A stretch of 64,000 nt of DNA from Marinomonas aquiplantarum (GCF_003314975.1 NZ_QNRF01000004.1:1-64000), one strand, 5' to 3'. Positions 10,165 through 19,156 are shown, numbered from the stretch's first letter. Program-made: numbers and translations. Notes: generated by a model not told the origin, from the sequence alone.

Positions 10165-10263
10165 TCTCATGGGGTGCTTGGTTGATATAAAACCAAAGCT
10201 GAGAAGCGAAGGCTCGCTAACCCATTGAACCTGATCCAGATTATGCTGGCGTAGGAATTGAGG
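10165..10263 (+). promoter_or_regulatory. TPP riboswitch (THI element)
   Basis: The conserved parts occur in order: GGGGTGC at 10171, GCTGAGA near 10199, CTAACCCATTGAACCTGAT and CCAGATTATGCTGGCGTAGG, with CTCAT/ATTGAG closing the outer stem. This is the standard thiamine pyrophosphate aptamer. It lies about 70 bases before thiB, so thiamine pyrophosphate should lower expression of the transporter. After the aptamer, GCAAG (10266-10270) can pair with CTTGC (10285-10289), but no U-tract terminator is seen, so control may be at translation. Confidence 0.95.
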
Positions 10264-10332
10264 TAGCAAGTCTGTTTATCCTATCTTGCCGTTTCACCTA
10301 TACGCCGCTCACTTATTCTTAGGAGCGACACC

Positions 10333-11346
10333 TTGAAAAAACTTTCTTTTCGCACTTGTTCTAGTATTGCCTTGGCGACGGTTACGCTGTCTTTTTCAGT
10401 ACTTTCGTCAGCGGCACAAACACTTAATGTTTATACCTATGACTCCTTTGCATCCGACTGGGGGCCAGGTCCGAAGATCAAAGAAAACTTCGAGAAACAA
10501 TGTGATTGTGAGGTCAATTTTGTCGCTTTGGATTCCTCCGTTGGTATTCTGTCTCGAGTGCAATTAGAAGGTAACTCTTCATCTGCCGATGTGTTATTAG
10601 GTCTGGATTTGAATTTAATGCAAGCCGCTAAAAAGTCAGGCTTGTTGGCTGAACATGGCGTTGATACTTCGGTGGTAAACTTGGAAGGTGGTTGGTCTGA
10701 TAAAGTCTTCGTGCCTTTTGATCATGGGCATTTTGCGTTTATTTATAATTCGGAAACCCTAGCCAATCCTCCTAAAAGTTTGGCCGAGATTGTTGAAAAC
10801 CAAGATTTAAGAGTGATTTATCAAGACCCTCGTACTAGTACGCCGGGGTTGGGGCTATTGCTTTGGATGAAATCAGTATACGGTGATAAAGCTGCGTCAG
10901 CATGGTCGAAGTTAGCCTCTCATACGGTAACGGTGACTAAGGGCTGGTCTGATGCATACGGTTTGTTTTTGAAAGGTGAGGCGGATTTGGTGTTGAGCTA
11001 CACTACGTCACCGGCTTATCACATAGTGGCGGAAGGCGAAACCAAATACCAAGCGATTGAAGCGAAAGAAGGTCGTTACCCTCAGGTTGAAGTTGCGGCG
11101 ATGATGAAATCGGCACCCAATAAAGCCTTAGCGGAGCGTTTCATGTCATTTATTTTAACTTCTGGTTTTCAATCGACAATTGCGACGGGAAATTGGATGT
11201 TGCCTGTAATCGATCTAGAGCAGCCTTTGCCTGATGCTTTTGCGTCGGCGATGAAGCCATCGACGAATTTGGTGTTACCTGCTGACCAAGTGGCCGAGCA
11301 GCGCAAAGCTTGGGTAAATGAATGGTTGAATGCGACGACGGAATAA
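10333..11346 (+). CDS. thiB: Thiamine ABC transporter, periplasmic binding protein
   Basis: Captures thiamine or its phosphates in the periplasm for ThiP/ThiQ. A Sec signal peptide (MKKLSFRTCSSIALATV to about SSAAQ) precedes the mature start TLNVYTYDSF. The typical ThiB pattern follows, with WGPGPKIKENFEKQC, FDHGHFAFIYN, DPRTSTPGLG and TSPAYH. The start is a TTG at 10333 with AGGAG seven bases before it. The gene is controlled by the upstream TPP riboswitch and leads the thiBPQ operon. Length 337 is normal. Confidence 0.93.
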   Translation: MKKLSFRTCSSIALATVTLSFSVLSSAAQTLNVYTYDSFASDWGPGPKIKENFEKQCDCEVNFVALDSSVGILSRVQLEGNSSSADVLLGLDLNLMQAAKKSGLLAEHGVDTSVVNLEGGWSDKVFVPFDHGHFAFIYNSETLANPPKSLAEIVENQDLRVIYQDPRTSTPGLGLLLWMKSVYGDKAASAWSKLASHTVTVTKGWSDAYGLFLKGEADLVLSYTTSPAYHIVAEGETKYQAIEAKEGRYPQVEVAAMMKSAPNKALAERFMSFILTSGFQSTIATGNWMLPVIDLEQPLPDAFASAMKPSTNLVLPADQVAEQRKAWVNEWLNATTE

Positions 11347-11357
11347 GCTGAATTAGT

Positions 11358-12950
11358 TTGAATCGAGTGATTAGAATAGCAAGCCTGCTTCCCGCGATGC
11401 TGGGAGTGGGCTTGTTTGTTTGTATTGGTGCTTTTAGCTTGATGGCTTTATTGCGCTACAGCGATGTGGCTGAGTGGTCGTCCTTTTTGTCTCAGCCTTA
11501 TTTGTGGCGTCTGATTCGCTTTTCTTTATGGCAAGCTTTATTAAGCAGTTTGCTTAGTCTTGTTATTGCGGTGCCTGTCGCATCCTGCTTATTTCATCGC
11601 TCTTTTTGGGGGCGATCTTTTCTATTGCAGTTATTTTCTGTATCTATGGTGGTGCCTAGTATTGTTGCTATTTTGGGGATCGTTGTGGTGTATGGGAGAA
11701 CGGGTTGGTTAGCACAGATTTCTGGTATTGAGCTTCCATTATATGGTTTGACCGGTATTTTGTTGGCGCACGTATTTTTTAATATGCCATTGGCGGTTAG
11801 GTTGCTTTTACAGGCCTATGCTTTGATTCCATCAGGTCAGTGGCGTCAAGCTTACCAATTAGGTTTTGATCGATGGTCTGCTTTCCGTTTTATAGAATGG
11901 AGTTACTTACGGAAAGCTTTACCTGGTGCCTTTGTATTGATCTTTATGCTTTGTTTTTCCAGCTTTGCTGTGGTACTCAGCTTAGGAGGTGGTCCTAAGT
12001 CGAGCACCCTTGAGGTAGCTATATATCAAGCATTAAGGTTTGACTTTGATTTGAATAAAGCCAGCTTTTTAGCACTATTACAGGTGCTGATTTGTACTGT
12101 AATCGCCCTTTTTGTGTACAAGTTAGCGCCTGTTAATCATCAGGACTCAAGTTTGTTAGCGCAATCTCGTTTTCCAATTCGAGACTCTTATGGTGCCAAG
12201 GCCTTAGACGTGATCGCATTTCTATGCGTGCTGGTATTTGTATTGCCGCCTTTTATTGCTATTTTTGATCCGATGTTTTCCACTCAATTCCTTCAGACAT
12301 TAGGCTCCTTGAGGCTTTGGCAGGCGGTTTTAGTGTCGCTCAAGATTGCTTTTCCTGCCGCTTTTATAAGCTTACTGCTGGGGCTGAGTTTTTGTGTGCT
12401 GGCACGTTATTGTATGGGAAAGGGAAAGCTCGATATCTGGTCAACTAAGTTAGAGCAAGTAGGTAATCTAATTTTAATGGTTCCTGGTTTGGTCATCGCG
12501 ACAGGCTTGTTTTTATGGTTGAGAGATTTTGGGCTGAGTTTTTCATCTAGCTATTGGATCGTTGTCTGGGTTAATGCGGTAATGGCTTTACCTTTTGTGT
12601 TGCGTTGTATGATGCCCTGTTTTTATCAGCAAGAACGCCGTTTTCGACACCTGTATTCCAGTTTAGGGGTTCAGGCTTGGTCTCGTTGCAAAATAGAATG
12701 GCCTTTGGTGCGAAGCGCAGTGGCGCAGGCATTTGCGTTTGCTTTACTACTATCGCTAGGAGATATGGGGGTGATCGCGTTATTTGGGAGTCAAGGCATG
12801 GTTTCTTTACCTCTGTATTTGTTTCAATTGATCGGAGCTTATCGTCTAGAAGAAGGGGCCTGTGTTGCCGTGGTGTTGATATTGTTGTGCTTGGGATTAT
12901 ATGTGTTGTTTTCTCGTATTGTTGGGGGGAAGTGGCATGCTCAAGGTTGA
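11358..12950 (+). CDS. thiP: Thiamine ABC transporter, permease
   Basis: Inner-membrane channel of the thiamine importer, a fused two-domain permease of 530 residues with about twelve hydrophobic segments. Each half has an EAA-like loop: LIPSGQWRQAYQLGFDRWSAFRFIEW in the first and the YSSLGVQAWSRCKIEWPLVR region in the second, where the ATPase docks. The start is uncertain: the open frame begins at TTG 11358, a GTG lies three codons later, and an ATG at 11397 would remove 13 residues; none has a strong ribosome binding site. It overlaps thiQ by 14 bases. Confidence 0.9.
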   Translation: MNRVIRIASLLPAMLGVGLFVCIGAFSLMALLRYSDVAEWSSFLSQPYLWRLIRFSLWQALLSSLLSLVIAVPVASCLFHRSFWGRSFLLQLFSVSMVVPSIVAILGIVVVYGRTGWLAQISGIELPLYGLTGILLAHVFFNMPLAVRLLLQAYALIPSGQWRQAYQLGFDRWSAFRFIEWSYLRKALPGAFVLIFMLCFSSFAVVLSLGGGPKSSTLEVAIYQALRFDFDLNKASFLALLQVLICTVIALFVYKLAPVNHQDSSLLAQSRFPIRDSYGAKALDVIAFLCVLVFVLPPFIAIFDPMFSTQFLQTLGSLRLWQAVLVSLKIAFPAAFISLLLGLSFCVLARYCMGKGKLDIWSTKLEQVGNLILMVPGLVIATGLFLWLRDFGLSFSSSYWIVVWVNAVMALPFVLRCMMPCFYQQERRFRHLYSSLGVQAWSRCKIEWPLVRSAVAQAFAFALLLSLGDMGVIALFGSQGMVSLPLYLFQLIGAYRLEEGACVAVVLILLCLGLYVLFSRIVGGKWHAQG

Positions 12951-13644
12951 TTTAAAATACGATTGGGAGCGTTTCCATGCTCATTATCAAGTTCAGATTG
13001 ATCAAGGTATCACAACGTTACTAGGGGCCAGTGGTGAAGGTAAAAGTACCTTGTTGCACTTGCTGGGCGGCTTTTTGCCAGGTCGTGGTGTATTAGACTT
13101 TCAGAGAGAACCTTTGTTGGCTTTGCCTGCCTACAAACGTCCCATTTCGACCTTGTTTCAAAGTGATAATTTATTTCCGCAATTGACGGTTTGGCAGAAT
13201 GTGGCAATTGGGGTGTCACCGCATCTTCGCTTAAGTGCGGAGCAAGGCGAAAGGGTGGCTTGGGCATTAGAGCAAACACAGTTAGCAGCTAAAGCGAATG
13301 CTTATCCTCAGGCATTATCGGGTGGGCAAGCACAACGTGTTGCCATTGCCAGAGTGCTGGTGAGAAAAAAACCAATCCTATTATTAGATGAGCCATTCAG
13401 TGCCCTTGATCCAGCGCTCAGAGAGGAAATGCTGTTTTTAGTGAAGCAAGTGACAGAAGACTTTTCGTTAACCACCTTATTGGTTTCTCACTTGCCTAGC
13501 GAGGCGTTGCTGGTTGGTGGTCGCGTTATTCTGATAGAGCAAGGTCGAGTGGTTGCTCATGAAGCGGCGGATGTTTTGGATAGTGCGCAAACACCCATCG
13601 CATTTACGCAGTATTTGGGGGAGTCGAAAAGCTCGACAAGCTAG
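12937..13644 (+). CDS. thiQ: Thiamine ABC transporter, ATP-binding protein
   Basis: ATPase that powers thiamine uptake through ThiP. Walker A is GASGEGKST, the signature is LSGGQAQR, and Walker B is PILLLDEPFSALD. The ATG at 12937 has GGGGGGAAG just before it and gives 235 residues starting MLKVDLKYDW, as in the family; the twelve residues upstream in the same frame come from the thiP overlap. It completes thiBPQ. A hairpin spans its stop codon. Confidence 0.93.
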   Translation: MLKVDLKYDWERFHAHYQVQIDQGITTLLGASGEGKSTLLHLLGGFLPGRGVLDFQREPLLALPAYKRPISTLFQSDNLFPQLTVWQNVAIGVSPHLRLSAEQGERVAWALEQTQLAAKANAYPQALSGGQAQRVAIARVLVRKKPILLLDEPFSALDPALREEMLFLVKQVTEDFSLTTLLVSHLPSEALLVGGRVILIEQGRVVAHEAADVLDSAQTPIAFTQYLGESKSSTS

Positions 13645-13677
13645 ATGGATTAAGTTACATATGGCTTAATAATCTAG
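13641..13677 (+). other. Hairpin spanning the thiQ stop codon
   Basis: CTAGAT (13641-13646) pairs with ATCTAG (13672-13677), and ATTAAG (13649-13654) with CTTAAT (13665-13670), around a 10-base loop. Two 6-bp helices are separated only by a small internal loop. No T-tract follows, so it is not a standard intrinsic terminator; it may protect the 3' end of the thi transcript. Confidence 0.5.
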
Positions 13678-13703
13678 TGAATTGAAGTGGGCGCTTAGTC
13701 TTA

Positions 13704-14567
13704 ATGGATGATAGAGAGTTAATTAAAAAGGGTATTTTGGCGACGATTGCTTATGCCTTTGTCATGTCTTTAACCGCCCTAGCGGCTAAGCAAGCGCAAA
13801 CCACTATTGCTGTATCAACATTGGTTTTTTGGCAAAGCCTTTTTTGTGTCTTTATTCTTTTGCCGCAAATGCGTGGTCGCTGGCAAAAGCGTCCTTGGTC
13901 TGTCTGGCGGATTCATTTATTACGCAGTTTTGGTGGCTTTATTGGCTTTCTGTTTTATTACTGGGCGCTGAATCACATTCCACTCGTTGAGGCGTCTTTA
14001 TTACGAACTTGTGCGCCTTTGTGTGTGCCTTTTATCGTATTGGCAATGCATGGTATTCGTATTCCTAAAGCCAGATGGTTACCTTTATTGATCGGCTTTG
14101 CTGGTGTGGCGTTCGTCATTCAGCCAACTCCAAATCATTTAAACCCTTGGCATCTGGTTGGGTTTGTGTCTGCAATCGGTTTGGCCTTGTCTATGGTGAC
14201 GACGCGCATGTTGTCTCATCAGGTATCTGGTCAAGAAACCTTATTCGTGTATTTTGCGGTTTCTTGTCTGTTGTCCATTCCCTTGATGCTTTGGCAGGGT
14301 GGCGGGGTAGCGGTGCCAATGGATGTTTGGCCTCTTGTTGGGGCGGTCGTGATAACACTCTATGTTGGCATGTTTTTGTATAACAAGGCTTATACGTATG
14401 CTCCCGCCAGTATCGTTTCGCCCGTTAGTTATATTGGTGTGGCCTTTAGTGGTTTTTGGGGGCTCGTGATTTGGCATCATGTACCCGATATATACGCCAT
14501 TATGGGCGTGGTACTGATTTTTCTGAGTATCTTAATCAGTACCAGAATCGCACGAAATAGAGGTTAG
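13704..14567 (+). CDS. EamA-family (DMT) transporter
   Basis: Ten-helix inner-membrane transporter of the drug/metabolite superfamily with two EamA repeats in 287 residues. Family-like features are YWALNHIPLVEASLLR in the first repeat and YNKAYTYAPASIVSPVSY in the second. Substrate unknown. It is the first of three such genes in this region and is convergent with the next. Its TAG stop lies inside the TTAG left of the mobile element at 14568, so the insertion did not change the protein end. Confidence 0.85.
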   Translation: MDDRELIKKGILATIAYAFVMSLTALAAKQAQTTIAVSTLVFWQSLFCVFILLPQMRGRWQKRPWSVWRIHLLRSFGGFIGFLFYYWALNHIPLVEASLLRTCAPLCVPFIVLAMHGIRIPKARWLPLLIGFAGVAFVIQPTPNHLNPWHLVGFVSAIGLALSMVTTRMLSHQVSGQETLFVYFAVSCLLSIPLMLWQGGGVAVPMDVWPLVGAVVITLYVGMFLYNKAYTYAPASIVSPVSYIGVAFSGFWGLVIWHHVPDIYAIMGVVLIFLSILISTRIARNRG

Positions 14568-14778
14568 GGAAGGTGCGAACAAGTCCTCTTGTCTCGGCAA
14601 TTGCTCCTGCATTGCCCTAATAACCTACCTCCATGTAGGCATCAGCATGCGGATAAAAGCCTGTTATTCTAGGCGAGTGCCGAATGTGAATAGCAGGCCT
14701 ATTCTCGAGGTGCTCAACAAAGCATACAGTCTTTTAGACCTTGCCCTTCGGGTCTTAGTAGACTTATTCGTACCTTTC
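14568..14778. mobile_element. Non-autonomous IS5-like element (MITE) with TTAG target duplication
   Basis: The 18-base ends GGAAGGTGCGAACAAGTC and, inverted, GAAAGGTACGAATAAGTC match at 15 positions. TTAG flanks both sides (14564-14567 and 14779-14782), a 4-bp direct repeat of the YTAR type that IS5-group transposases produce. The 211 bases carry no open frame, so it must be moved by a transposase elsewhere. The element fills the whole gap between two convergent EamA genes. The IS5 assignment rests on target-site size and sequence only. Confidence 0.75.
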
Positions 14779-15684
14779 TTAGTTTGTTGTGCTTTGTGGC
14801 AACCGTTTTCTATTGTTTAAAACGGTTGCCACAAATATGCCTGTGAAAATCAATAATATGCCTACGTAATGAAAGCTAAACAATCGCTCACCTAGAAAGA
14901 TCACTGATAGACTGATACTGAAGACGGGGAGTAAATGGATAAAGTGTCCTGCTGTTGCGGCACCGAGTTTTTGAATACCAATGTTCCAGCACAAGAATGC
15001 GCCAATCGAAGCAAAAATTCCCATGTATACAATGCTGCCCCAGTTGGCGTGAGTGAGTTCACTCAGTGCGGTTTCACCAAAAAGCAAAAAGAGTGGAGCC
15101 TGAATGCTGGTGCCAATAAGAGCGGTACAGGTAAAGAAACCAATCAATGACATGTCTTTTGGACGACGAATTATCATCACGGAGTAAATAGCCCAACTAA
15201 CGGCCGCTGTTAAGATCCATAGGTCACCTTTTGATATGGTGAGATGTAAGAAGGTGTCTAAACTGCCTCGGCTAACAATGATGATGGCACCTACGGTTGA
15301 GATGATGATGCCTGTATTTTGTCGCCAGTTTGTTGTGTTGCCTAATAAAATTCGAGCTGTGATTAGGATCATCACTGGCATGATGGAGTTCAATAAAACG
15401 GCATTGGTGACGGTTGTCGATGTTAAACCGACATACAAGAATAAGTTGTAATTACAGATGCCTAGCCAACCAAAAAGCAGGAGTAAAGGCCAGTGCTGAC
15501 GGATAATGTGTCTTTCTTGGTAAAGCTTTTTATAGGCAAAAGGCAGGAGGATCAGACAGGCTAAACTCCAGCGCAAAAATGAAATGGTATAAGGATCAAT
15601 GCCTGTTGATACTGTCATGCGGCCTAAGACGTAGTTACCGGACCAAAAAAATATGGGCAGTAGCAAAAAAACAAATGCTGGCAT
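14779..15684 (-). CDS. EamA-family (DMT) transporter
   Basis: Inner-membrane transporter with about ten helices and two EamA repeats (301 residues). It starts MPAFVFLLLPIFFWSGNYVLGR, a common start in this family, behind AAGGAA. Other landmarks are YTISFLRWSLACLILLPF and AGHFIHLLPVFSISLSVIFLGE near the end. Substrate unknown. Its stop TAA is formed by the TTAG duplicated at the right end of the mobile element. The next gene upstream on the same strand is a second EamA protein, ending 15 bases before this one starts, so the pair is likely cotranscribed. Confidence 0.85.
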   Translation of the reverse strand: MPAFVFLLLPIFFWSGNYVLGRMTVSTGIDPYTISFLRWSLACLILLPFAYKKLYQERHIIRQHWPLLLLFGWLGICNYNLFLYVGLTSTTVTNAVLLNSIMPVMILITARILLGNTTNWRQNTGIIISTVGAIIIVSRGSLDTFLHLTISKGDLWILTAAVSWAIYSVMIIRRPKDMSLIGFFTCTALIGTSIQAPLFLLFGETALSELTHANWGSIVYMGIFASIGAFLCWNIGIQKLGAATAGHFIHLLPVFSISLSVIFLGERLFSFHYVGILLIFTGIFVATVLNNRKRLPQSTTN

Positions 15685-15699
15685 TGGTGTTTCCTTTTA

Positions 15700-16602
15700 T
15701 TATTTTTGAGATGACTTTCTTTTGGACCAATTTTGTACAAATAGGCCGAGCAAAATACAACTAAGACCGATTAAAGTCGAGGTCAAAATGGGCTCGTTAG
15801 CAAGTTGCGAGAGCAAGACAATGGACAGCAAAGGTGCCAAGAAAATTAGGTTGGCTACTTGGCTGGCATTGCTGGTGAGTTTCAAAGCTCGATTCCATAA
15901 AACAAAACTGACTCCCATTTCAAATAAGCCAATATAAACCGCTCCCCAAATGCCTTCAGGCTGCCAATTTGTTAATTCTCCTGTCGCTGCTGCAAAGATC
16001 AAGATAATAGGCAGCGCAAAAGCAAAATTAAGTGTCAGTCCAATTAAATTTGGTCGAGCGTCTTTTGTGTTTAACAGCCAATAAATTGCCCAAATTATGG
16101 TGCTCAGCAGAGCGAACCCTACGCCAACAAGATTAGAGAATGCCAAAGTGGTGATTTCGCCACGGGTGGAAATATACAAGACCCCAAAATAACAACTGGC
16201 GGCGGCTATGTAATCAGCGAGAGTTAGTCGTTGTTTCAAAATAGGAACGGCCATGAAGCTTAGCATAATCGCCCAAGTGTAATTAATCGCTTGGGCTTCT
16301 TGCGCCGGCAATAAGTCATAAGCTTGCAATAAAATGAGGTAATACAAGAAAGGGTTAATCACGCCGTAGAACAAAGAGGCTTTCCATGACTGCTTAGCGT
16401 GGTGTTTTAGTTGGTTTAGCTGTCCTTTATAGCCTAGTAGGGCAAGTAAAAAGATCAGTGATACGGCACAGGCAATCAGCAAAAGTTGTGTTGGAGACAG
16501 GCTTTTTAACGACAGGGAAAATGCCGTGGCGACTGTTGACCAGAGAAAAACGGCCCCTAAACCAAAGATCATAGCTTTTGTGTTATTTGAAAAAGAATGC
16601 AT
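15700..16602 (-). CDS. EamA-family (DMT) transporter
   Basis: Inner-membrane transporter of 300 residues with two EamA repeats. GLGAVFLWSTVATAFSLSL opens the first helix; YLILLQAYDLLPAQEAQAINYTW-like and LFEMGVSFVLWNRAL segments mark the two repeat ends. It lies directly before the neighbouring EamA gene and 14 bases after the MipA-like gene on the same strand, suggesting one three-gene transcript. Substrate unknown. No clear ribosome binding site precedes the ATG. Confidence 0.83.
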   Translation of the reverse strand: MHSFSNNTKAMIFGLGAVFLWSTVATAFSLSLKSLSPTQLLLIACAVSLIFLLALLGYKGQLNQLKHHAKQSWKASLFYGVINPFLYYLILLQAYDLLPAQEAQAINYTWAIMLSFMAVPILKQRLTLADYIAAASCYFGVLYISTRGEITTLAFSNLVGVGFALLSTIIWAIYWLLNTKDARPNLIGLTLNFAFALPIILIFAAATGELTNWQPEGIWGAVYIGLFEMGVSFVLWNRALKLTSNASQVANLIFLAPLLSIVLLSQLANEPILTSTLIGLSCILLGLFVQNWSKRKSSQK

Positions 16603-16616
16603 TGAGTTTTATGGCC

Positions 16617-17366
16617 TTAAAAGTTGTAGATAATGCCAGCAATAATCGAGTTAGAGCGCTTTTGGTCAACAATGGGACTGTCTAATACATTGTCGCTGTA
16701 TTGATTGTGTTTGACCGCGAGCATGATGTTTGTGTTTGGTGTGAGTTTATAGATGCTTCTTAAGCCAATGCTGGAGACAGATGTGGCGTCGGCATTGAAA
16801 GCGGCAATGTTGCCAGAGGTGCGGTCTGATTCTGCTTGAGACACGCCGTATAAATGCTGACTCATTTTTCGGCTGGTATATTGATGACTAATAGAAGGGA
16901 TAAATACCCAGTTGCCATTGGGTATGGGTAAGCCAATGGCAAAGCGGATGTAATAACCATTGTGTGTGCCACTCATATCTTGTGCCACCTTGGTAGAGAA
17001 TAAGCCAAGTCGGTATTTGGCAAAGGCCATCACGCTGTCATCACGATCATCGAGTTGTTGGATGTCGTTGTTATCTGAGTCATCAGGGTCAAAGCCTGCG
17101 GTTTGATAGGTCAATCCGGCTGATAGGGCTTGCATTTTAGTCTGAGGAATTAAGTGATAGCCAACATCAGGAAATGTGACATAAAAGCGTTCGCCTTTAA
17201 AAGATAAATTAGGAATGAATCGAGAGTCAGTTTCCATGTCTCTATAGATGGATTCAGACAACGCTCCTAAAACTCCAATGCTACCTTTAGCTTGCACTGT
17301 TGTGGTGGCTAATGTAAGACCAATGAGTGCTGATATTAGGCTGTACTTTAAAGCATAGAAATTCAT
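16617..17366 (-). CDS. MipA/OmpV-family outer-membrane protein
   Basis: Predicted outer-membrane beta-barrel of 249 residues. A signal peptide ends near TTTVQAKG. The MipA/OmpV pattern is visible: DSRFIPNLSFKGERFYV after an initial strand, YGVSQAESDRT in the middle, and a last strand IIAGIIYNF ending in Phe. The role of the family is unclear (MipA has been linked to murein enzymes, OmpV is a major Vibrio porin-like protein). It leads the minus-strand run with two EamA transporters and is divergent from rpsF. Confidence 0.75.
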   Translation of the reverse strand: MNFYALKYSLISALIGLTLATTTVQAKGSIGVLGALSESIYRDMETDSRFIPNLSFKGERFYVTFPDVGYHLIPQTKMQALSAGLTYQTAGFDPDDSDNNDIQQLDDRDDSVMAFAKYRLGLFSTKVAQDMSGTHNGYYIRFAIGLPIPNGNWVFIPSISHQYTSRKMSQHLYGVSQAESDRTSGNIAAFNADATSVSSIGLRSIYKLTPNTNIMLAVKHNQYSDNVLDSPIVDQKRSNSIIAGIIYNF

Positions 17367-17482
17367 GTTTTTTGTTCCATCATAAAACGAGATAAGTTGG
17401 CGTGATTCTATGACCTTTTAGACAGGCTGTAAAACCTGTCAGGTAGGATGCAATGAAAGCATTGAAAATGTTATTTAATGCG

Positions 17483-17512
17483 TTTACTTAATAGACAGCT
17501 TTGCTATATAAT
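17483..17512 (+). promoter_or_regulatory. Predicted sigma-70 promoter of the rpsF operon
   Basis: TTTACT (17483-17488) and TATAAT (17507-17512) are separated by 18 bases, with a perfect -10 box. Transcription would start near 17520, leaving a leader of about 75 bases before rpsF. A small inverted repeat GACAGG/CCTGTC (17421-17440) lies further upstream with no assigned role. Confidence 0.65.
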
Positions 17513-17533
17513 TCGCGTCCCTGTAAATCAATA

Positions 17534-17591
17534 CTCCTTGTCTCACAGCTTTTTAACAGGGGAAGCGTGGAGACTAAGAACCCATAAGGAG
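17534..17591 (+). promoter_or_regulatory. rpsF leader hairpin that would cover the ribosome binding site
   Basis: Three nested helices can form: CTCCTT (17534-17539) with AAGGAG (17586-17591), GTCTC with GAGAC (17540-17574 region), and GCTT (17548-17551) with AAGC (17563-17566). AAGGAG is the rpsF ribosome binding site. Ribosomal operons headed by rpsF are known in several bacteria to carry a leader that binds the S6:S18 complex; this hairpin is in the right place for such feedback, but I could not confirm the known motif. Confidence 0.55.
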
Positions 17592-17596
17592 CTTAA

Positions 17597-18001
17597 ATGC
17601 GTCATTATGAAATCGTCTTTCTGGTTCACCCAGATCAAAGCGAGCAAGTACCAGCAATGGTTGAGCGCTACACTAACCTAATCACAGAAGATGGTGGTCA
17701 AGTACACCGTTTCGAAGATTGGGGTCGTCGTCAACTTGCTTACCCAATCAACAAAATTCACAAAGCACACTATGTTCTTATGAACGTTGAGTGTTCTGAT
17801 AGTGTTTTGTCTGAACTAAACGAAACGTTCCGCTACAACGATGCCATCATCCGTAACTTGGTGATCCGTCGTAAAGATGCGGTAACAGAAGTTTCTCCTA
17901 TCAAAGCATCTGAAGGTCGTGAAGAGCGTCGTTCTGCACCACAGCGTGAAGAGCGTAACGTTGAAGCGTCTACAGAAACTACTGAAGAATCTGAAGATTA
18001 A
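17597..18001 (+). CDS. rpsF: 30S ribosomal protein S6
   Basis: Small-subunit protein that binds 16S rRNA together with S18. The start [19 protein letters not shown] and the core [25 protein letters not shown] are typical; the acidic, Glu-rich tail (ETTEESED) is where RimK adds glutamates in E. coli. Length is 134 residues. AAGGAG lies 5 bases before the ATG and may be masked by the leader hairpin. It heads the rpsF-rpsR-x-rplI operon. Confidence 0.98.
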   Translation: MRHYEIVFLVHPDQSEQVPAMVERYTNLITEDGGQVHRFEDWGRRQLAYPINKIHKAHYVLMNVECSDSVLSELNETFRYNDAIIRNLVIRRKDAVTEVSPIKASEGREERRSAPQREERNVEASTETTEESED

Positions 18002-18024
18002 TCTATTTGAATTAGGAGATACTC

Positions 18025-18255
18025 ATGGCTCGTTTTTTCCGTCGTCGTAAGTTCTGCCGTTTCACAGCAGAAGGCGTTAAAGAGATCGATTACAAAGATC
18101 TAGACACACTAAAAGGTTACATCACTGAAACTGGTAAAATCGTACCTAGCCGTATTACTGGCACTAAGGCTCGTTACCAGCGTCAGCTAGCGACTGCTAT
18201 CAAACGCGCTCGCTACATTGCTTTGCTTCCTTACACTGATAGCCACTTTAATTAA
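18025..18255 (+). CDS. rpsR: 30S ribosomal protein S18
   Basis: Small-subunit protein, S6 partner. The 76 residues [20 protein letters not shown] through [15 protein letters not shown] are close to the gammaproteobacterial standard. The Cys in RRKFCRF belongs to the zinc-free or zinc-binding variants and has only one Cys here. Gene start is set by TAGGAG before the ATG. Confidence 0.98.
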   Translation: MARFFRRRKFCRFTAEGVKEIDYKDLDTLKGYITETGKIVPSRITGTKARYQRQLATAIKRARYIALLPYTDSHFN

Positions 18256-18273
18256 TAGGCAAGAAGTACCTTA

Positions 18274-19137
18274 ATGAGCGGTTTAGCTAAATGGGTAATG
18301 GATAAGCGCCGTAACGCCATCATAGGTGTCGTAGCGTTTGGTTTGATCCCTGTTATGTTTTGGCTGGCTGCTGCCATTTTAGGCTTAGTGGTGCTTCGTA
18401 AAGGTGTAAAAGAAGGAATACCTGTTTTTGCTTGGGGCTGTTTACCAGGTTTTGTTATCTGGATGCTCCAAGGTGATGCGACAGCATTACTGGTTATGTT
18501 GGATGTGGCGTTGTTGGCTTATTTGTTAAGAGTAACAATGTCGTGGAGTTGGGTGTTATTAGTTGGCAGTTTACTGGCGTCATTTAATACCTTGATTCAG
18601 CCTTTGCTTATGTCTGATGTCTTGAACTTTGCTGTTGACTTGGTTCAGACTGTTTTACAGAGAGAAGCGGTTGAAATACCCGAAAGGTCTATGATCTTTT
18701 CCCAGGCGGTGATGGCTGTGTCCATTTTCCAAGTGGTGATTGCGGTTCTTGCGCTTTTATTAGCGAGAAAATGGCAAGCGGGGCTCTATAATCCGGGTGG
18801 GTTACGCAGCGAATTTCATCAATTAAGATTGCCTGTGGCATTCAGTCTAGTGCTTGGCGCTATGATACTGATTGGTGAGAGTGTAGGAGGGGCATTTTCT
18901 GTGCTTTCTCAAGCCGCCGTACCTGCTTTGATATTACCAGGGTTAGCATTAGTACACGGTATTTTAGCAAAAAAAGAAATTGGGGTTGTTGGACTGATCG
19001 CATTTTATCTGGTGGGATTTTTTATCCTGAATGTTTATTTTGCGAATCTTTTGATCGCGCTCTGTGTGATTGATAGTTTTGTTGATATACGTTCCAAGAT
19101 CCAAGATAAGGCGTCCAACTCAAGTGATAGCGAATGA
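18274..19137 (+). CDS. Multi-pass inner-membrane protein of unknown function
   Basis: A 287-residue hydrophobic protein with about eight predicted helices, for example NAIIGVVAFGLIPVMFWLAAAILGL near the N-terminus. I recognise no catalytic motif. A membrane protein gene at this place between rpsR and rplI also occurs in Pseudomonas and relatives, and the size and hydrophobicity fit the DUF2232/YybS-like group; that assignment is a guess. The spacing (18 bases after rpsR, 19 before rplI) shows it is part of the ribosomal operon. Confidence 0.7.
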   Translation: MSGLAKWVMDKRRNAIIGVVAFGLIPVMFWLAAAILGLVVLRKGVKEGIPVFAWGCLPGFVIWMLQGDATALLVMLDVALLAYLLRVTMSWSWVLLVGSLLASFNTLIQPLLMSDVLNFAVDLVQTVLQREAVEIPERSMIFSQAVMAVSIFQVVIAVLALLLARKWQAGLYNPGGLRSEFHQLRLPVAFSLVLGAMILIGESVGGAFSVLSQAAVPALILPGLALVHGILAKKEIGVVGLIAFYLVGFFILNVYFANLLIALCVIDSFVDIRSKIQDKASNSSDSE

Positions 19138-19156
19138 TTAATTAGAGGTGATCGAG

